Source: Dysidea avara
Taxonomy: Eukaryota; Porifera; Demospongiae; Dictyoceratida; Dysideidae
Reading direction: 5' to 3'
NCBI RefSeq assembly: GCF_963678975.1
Contig: NC_089278.1
Location: 10,257,479-10,321,478, forward strand
DNA: 64,000 nucleotides
Below are positions 59,190 through 64,000 of this stretch, piece by piece. Below the pieces are notes generated by a model that ran no database searches, was not told the DNA's origin, and saw only the letters and a program-made list of their open reading frames with translations. The position numbers and the translations under genes were made by a program. The number at the start of each line of letters is the position of its first letter. The first letter of the stretch is position 1.

Positions 59190-60978
59190 ATGCCTTTGAA
59201 GGAGTATTTAGCTTCGCTTAACGACAACCCGTATTTTGGAGCTGGTTTTGGATTGGCGGGCTTGGGAGTAGGGCTCGCTGCGTTTCGTAAAGGCTTTCAA
59301 TTCGCCTCTATCGCGTTCCGTCGATACTACATGATCACGTTGGAGGTTCCTAGTCGAGATAGTAGTTTTGGATGGCTACTGCAATGGATATCAGTACACG
59401 CGACAAGAACACAACATTTAAGTGTGGAGACGATTGTCAAACAACACGACACAGGCAGAATTACTACACATTTGGATTTTGTACCTAGCCCGGGCAGTCA
59501 TTATTTCTGGTCAGTTGTAGTCATAAACCACCTGTCTGCATCTATGATTATGTTAGTGTTGTCTACTAGGCCAGGGGTGCCCACTTGTAACAAAAGGAAG
59601 TGGCTAAATAGTGACCTCTGTAACGTGTATGTTTTATTAGAGTAGTTTGTGACACTACTATTAAAGGTACAAAAAAAATTTGATTCATTTGGAACGTACA
59701 AGAGAGAAGCAAATGTTGGACTTGAACACTGGAACACCTTATGAAACTGTAACCCTCACTATGATAGGAAGAAATCGTAGTTTATTTTTAAACATCATCG
59801 AAGAAGGTATGAGACATCAATTATCTTCCTTTCATATAATAGCTCTATTTTATTACAAACAGCCAGACAAATGGCAATTGAGAAACATGAAGGGAAGACA
59901 ATAATGTACACGGCTGTTGGTTCTGAATGGCGTCAGTTTGGTTACCCACGTCAACGTCGTCCTATTGACTCAGTTGTTCTTGACAAAGGAATCTCTGAAC
60001 AAATATTAAATGATGTCAAGGAATTTATTAACACTCCACACTGGTACAGGGAAAGGGGAATTCCTTATCGTAGAGGCTATCTTCTTTATGGTCCACCTGG
60101 TTGTGGAAAAAGCAGTTTCATGTGAGACGCATTGCATATGCTATGGTAGTAAATAACACTCGTCTTGTTATAGTACTGCTCTAGCTGGAGAACTGGGCTA
60201 TAGTATTTGTGTTCTCAGTCTAAGTGACAGAGGATTATCAGATGACAGACTGAGCTACTTGTTAAGTATTGCTCCTCAACAAAGCATAATTCTTTTAGAA
60301 GATATTGATGCTGCATTTACTAGCAGAGAGCTAGAGGAGGATCAACAAAGTAATGATATTTTATATACTTGTGTAGAGAAACTTTCTTGGATAACCAAAA
60401 TGTGCAGTTTATGTCTTTTGTAGAGAATAAATTCCCTAGTTTCAGGTGTTGGCTGTTACTTTCTGGATAACATATTGTTCAAATAATTTCTCATAAAAAA
60501 TCTTGCTTTACTGCTGCAGGTTTGGAAGTTATAATGTCTTTTCTTATACAGCAACAGCTAGATATGAAGGACTTGGTAGGGTTACTCTTAGTGGCTTATT
60601 AAACACTCTTGATGGAGTGGTATCTACTGAAGCTAGAATCATGTTTATGACTACAAACTATCTTGAAAGGTATTTATCAATATTTACTTTTGTATGTATT
60701 TATTATTTTTACATTGTCATAGATTAGACCCAGCTTTGATTCGGCCAGGAAGGGTAGATCGCAAGGAGATAATTGATTATGCATCACACCACCAGATTTC
60801 TGAGATGTTTCAAAGATTCTATCCAGAGCGAAGTCCAGGCGAAGCAAAGTTGTTTGCTGATGAAGCTGTAGGAAAGAATGACAAAATTAGCATGGCACAG
60901 ATCCAAGGACTCTTTATGATGTACAAATCAGAACCAGACATGGCTATAATAAACACATCAAGACTGAATAAATTGTAA
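59190..60978 (+). CDS. BCS1L: Mitochondrial chaperone BCS1 (complex III Rieske protein assembly AAA ATPase)
   Basis: Six exons: 59190-59509, 59667-59806, 59863-60121, 60174-60349, 60552-60669, 60723-60978. The N-terminal membrane segment ([17 protein letters not shown], residues ~14-30) is followed by the basic internal targeting region ([17 protein letters not shown]). The BCS1 domain contains [20 protein letters not shown], and [20 protein letters not shown] near the second exon. The AAA domain has Walker [11 protein letters not shown], Walker [12 protein letters not shown], a sensor region [19 protein letters not shown] with arginine finger RPGR, then MFQRFYP and AQIQGLF as in vertebrate BCS1L. 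It moves folded Rieske protein across the inner membrane. Lengths of all parts fit a complete ~420-residue protein. Start ATG 59190 is the one followed by [18 protein letters not shown]. Confidence 0.93.
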
Positions 60979-61131
60979 TGAATATACCTGTACATGAATG
61001 ATAACCGATGTTTTACAAAGTAACGCGGAAAGCCGCCAATCTACCTACGAATGTCAACGCGGTCTTGTTCGCTTATGAAAGGTCTCGGGTCCTGTTCTCG
61101 ATAGGCCAACTACAACCAAGTGAAAATACTG

Positions 61132-63322
61132 ATGCCTAAGAAGAGAAAGCAAAAAGACGACGATGACGATGTATATGAAGTTGAAGACATTGTGGCCGAT
61201 GCTTACGACAAAAAGGTAATCGACAGTACTATAAAACGTATACTGTATTGCAATGTACGAATGCTAGTAGCTTACATAAAACACGAGCTGTTTAATGTGC
61301 ACCAGTTGAGATCGTAAATGTTAAAATTGTTCCAGACTAAAGAAAAGTTATACTTGATTAAATGGAAGGGATATAGTGACGATGATAATACATGGGAAAA
61401 AGCAAGTGATTTGAATTGTCCTCGTATTATGGCTCGTTACAGAAAACGAGTTGCTCGGAAGAAAGAAGCAAAGGCAAAGTTAAAACAATTGCAAGACTCA
61501 AAAAATCTACGTCATCAAGAGAAACCTGCACGCAAGAGCAAAACACAACCACCACCCAGCAAGGTTTGGAAGCAAACAGTGAAGGAATCCAGCAGTGATA
61601 GTTCAAGGGGCAAAAGTAAGGCACGACGGAGGCTTTCTTTGAAAGTGACAATTCCCTTGGGGGGTTTAAAGAATGGAGGATCATCAGTTGATTCTGCTAG
61701 AGCCGAAGATAATACATCACCACTGCTGTGTCATGAGTCACATGATGTTCACTTATGTGGTACACTGTTATCAGCTGGGAACTCTCCACTGCAAAATGAC
61801 ATTACTGCATTGCCAAATATTGAGATGTTACCACTTTGGGAAACTACTTCTGCTGATACACCTGTTGCTGTGAATTTCTACGATTACAGTAATGAAACAT
61901 TTTCGAAAGGTGAGACTCTGTATAAGACTTATGAAACTACACCTTCTGTAGTGTCCATTGAAGCAGCAGAGAGTAATATTTCTAAAGGATCTCCCATACC
62001 AGTTGACAGCAGTTTTCACTTGACTTTGTCACCATCTCTGTCAGTCTCTTCTGTGGCAAGTTTGGCAACGACAGGGACAACATCTGACATTGATGTTGTT
62101 GATCCATTTGATCCAGCCACAGTCAGTGAAGGTCTCACTAATTGTTCTGCTGATTTTCGCTGTGATGACGGGAACAAGTCACCTACTATGGTGAGTATAA
62201 CACCACCTCATGTTTCTCCTATACGTGGTTTGGAAGTACCAGCAGTTGGCAATGCCTCTAGCACTCCAATACCAACAAGGTTTAGGATGACGTCACAAAG
62301 AGTACAACGACATCCTTGCACAGCGGTGGATTATTCAGCACTGGCTAAGGGATTTTGTAATGGGTTAGCTTCTGCTATTAAAAAAAGAAACAATCATTTA
62401 GTGCAACCGTATGCTCTTCGAGCCAGGGATTATCAACAAGAGTTGAGAGAATGGTGTGCATCCCTCAATGCTAAGTGCAAGGAGAAGGAGGCAATGATTT
62501 TTGTGGAGAATAATTATGATGAGTGCCCCATACCTAAAGATTTTGAGTACATTTGTACAAATTCTTATGGGAAGGGTGTACCCAATCCTGCAGACCACGA
62601 ACCAGTGACATACTGCAGTTGTCAGAAGTGTGGTAATGGAGATTTTGGTTGCTGTCCTATGCAACTGGAGTCTGAATTTGCATACTTCACTAATGGTCGG
62701 GTGCGTGTTTCCCCAGGGATGCCTATCTATGAATGTAACTCAGCTTGTAGTTGTGGCCCTGACTGTTGTAACAGAGTAGTGCAAAAACTGCGCTCAATCC
62801 CATTGTGTATATTTCGAACTGGTGATGCTAAAGGGTGGGGTGTGAAAGCTGTGTCTGAGATCAAGAAGAACTCATTTGTGTGTGAATACACTGGAGAAGT
62901 GATTATGTTTGATGAAGCAGAAAGGAGAGGAGCAGTTGCCAATGCAAAAGGATTAACTTATTTATTTGACTTGGATTTCCATTCTGAAGATGACAGCTGT
63001 ATGTTTAGCATTGATGCTTCTAAATGTGGTAACATCAGTCACTTCTTCAACCACTCTGTAAGTCACCCAATACTGTAGTAATTATAGCATATCATTTTAA
63101 TCTTTTCAGTGTGACCCAAACTTGGCTGTATACTCAGTTTGGATTGATTTTATTGATCCACGACTACCTAGAATAGCCTTTTTTGCAAAGCGGACTATCC
63201 ATGAGGGAGAAGAACTAACATTTGACTACCAAATATCTTACAACTCTTCGTTTTCATATGAACAGTTTTCGAGAGTTAAATGCTTGTGCGGGTCAAAGAA
63301 CTGCCAAAAATACCTTATGTAG
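61132..63322 (+). CDS. SUV39H-like histone H3K9 methyltransferase (chromodomain + pre-SET/SET/post-SET)
   Basis: Exons 61132-61215, 61336-63057, 63110-63322. A short basic/acidic N-terminus ([23 protein letters not shown]-like) starts the chromodomain, continued by [19 protein letters not shown] after intron 1 (aromatic cage residues Y/W/W in place). A ~330-residue Ser/Thr-rich linker follows. Pre-SET has the zinc-cluster cysteines ([35 protein letters not shown]). SET has [48 protein letters not shown] across the last intron, and [10 protein letters not shown]. Post-SET is [14 protein letters not shown]. All catalytic elements (GWG, NHSCDPN, FDY, post-SET Cys) are present, so it should be active, making H3K9me3 at heterochromatin. 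The linker is longer than in vertebrate SUV39H1. It lies 153 bp after the BCS1L stop. Confidence 0.93.
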
Positions 63323-63436
63323 AATTTTATTCAACAGGTTTTTTCATGTCATAAAAGTATTATTTTATCCTTTATATAATGAAGACAGAGCATTATAAAG
63401 CAGTATAAATAATTAAGGATCATTACAAAAGAGTTG

Positions 63437-64000
63437 TTACAATTCAACATGTTTATGTTTTACTTGTCTAATGTGAGTTATGAAGTCAGATTTCTCGACA
63501 CAACCATGGCAGGTCTCATCCCATTGATTCAGTATTTTCTTCAACTCCTTTACTTTCATCTTAGTCAAGTCTAAACTATCAATGTCAATTGGAGCATCTG
63601 GGGGGTGATATAAGAGACATGATGTCACTATGGTATTATACTGATGGACACTTACCATATCTGAGATCACAAATTTGCTTGTCTTGTTTCTTTAGCTTCT
63701 CACACAATTTTTCTGCTGGTAAATGATAAGCCATTGGCTTGGTGATGATGTTCAACAATTTGGTAGCTGAAGTAGCTAAACCACCAATGTAGTAACACTG
63801 TTGGGAAATAGATACAAGGATAATTTTTACTAGTATACAATTCTTACAAATCTTTCTTCTTTGTCTTTACTTCCTTTACAAAATTTCATCAACTGTGACT
63901 CCACTTGGTCAACATCTGTCATATCAGTGCCCTTCTCGTCGAGACGTTGGTACAACTTGTTGAGAAATTTGATACACACTAGGATTGATCACACACTACG
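63437..64000 (-). CDS. MANF: MANF/CDNF-family ER-stress protein, 3' part (5' end beyond window)
   Basis: Minus-strand exons: 63848-63978 ([25 protein letters not shown]), 63656-63797 ([31 protein letters not shown], then ICDLRY) and 63437-63597 ([39 protein letters not shown] stop). This is the saposin-like N-domain with its cysteines plus the C-terminal SAP-like domain with CxxC (CHGC; CKGC in vertebrates). The C-terminus HVEL resembles the KDEL-like ER retention tails of this family (RTDL in human MANF). MANF is an ER-resident/secreted factor induced by calcium depletion and unfolded proteins. Signal peptide and first exon are outside the window. It is convergent with the SUV39H-like gene (115 bp between stops). 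Confidence 0.93.

Noticed and set aside
61120-61131. Upstream GTG start for the SUV39H-like gene
   Set aside because: GTG is not a usual eukaryotic start; ATG 61132 begins a plausible N-terminus (MPKKRKQK).

Overview
This is a eukaryotic (metazoan) nuclear window. Spliced genes carry very short GT-AG introns (often 45-80 bp), the DNA is AT-rich, and the gene set is animal: an IP3-receptor-family channel, SUV39H, MANF, KLHDC8-, FSIP1-, QNG1-, ECI1-, NDUFB11- and BCS1L-like genes. Tiny introns, close packing and many short foldback transposons would suit a sponge or another compact non-bilaterian. That assignment is inference from gene style, not a database match.

Layout. 1-2.9 kb: AT-rich spacer and a decayed non-LTR retrotransposon on the minus strand. 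3.0-5.6 kb: a 5'-truncated tandem copy of the IP3R-like gene that encodes only the C-terminal channel part. 5.8-13.5 kb: a nest of mobile elements (LINE tail, a ~3 kb TIR-bounded element with a 62-bp tandem array and a broken Ulp1/C48 protease, a foldback element and a ~2.6 kb imperfect palindrome). 13.6-26.7 kb: the full-length IP3R-like gene in many small exons. 26.8-34.5 kb: a minus-strand QNG1 (queuosine-phosphate hydrolase, DUF2419) gene, tail-to-tail with IP3R; its large introns are filled with MITEs. 34.6-47.0 kb: an intronless KLHDC8-like kelch gene, divergent from QNG1 across 80 bp, then three intronless spermine/polyamine-oxidase-like genes; the second and third are separated by 6.5 kb of repeats, including a ~580-bp CA array. 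47-53.6 kb: repeats and a degraded LINE containing a nested MITE. 53.7-64 kb: a dense block of ECI1-like (+), FSIP1-like (-), NDUFB11-like (+), BCS1L (+), SUV39H-like (+) and the 3' part of MANF (-).

How genes relate. ECI1-like, NDUFB11-like and BCS1L are all mitochondrial proteins (fatty-acid oxidation, complex I, complex III assembly), and the last two lie head-to-tail 83 bp apart. FSIP1-like and NDUFB11-like share a 178-bp divergent promoter; QNG1 and the kelch gene share an 80-bp one. IP3R and MANF both belong to ER calcium and ER stress biology but are far apart here.

Most notable: the IP3R-like channel, in both copies, lacks the glycine-rich selectivity filter normal for IP3/ryanodine receptors, although the full-length copy keeps part of the IP3-binding residues. 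The pore exons of the two copies are almost identical while other exons have diverged. A 17-bp palindromic-core motif, sometimes in tandem, recurs at about ten places between 29 and 57 kb, several of them inside MITEs. The ECI1-like protein lacks the expected catalytic glutamate.
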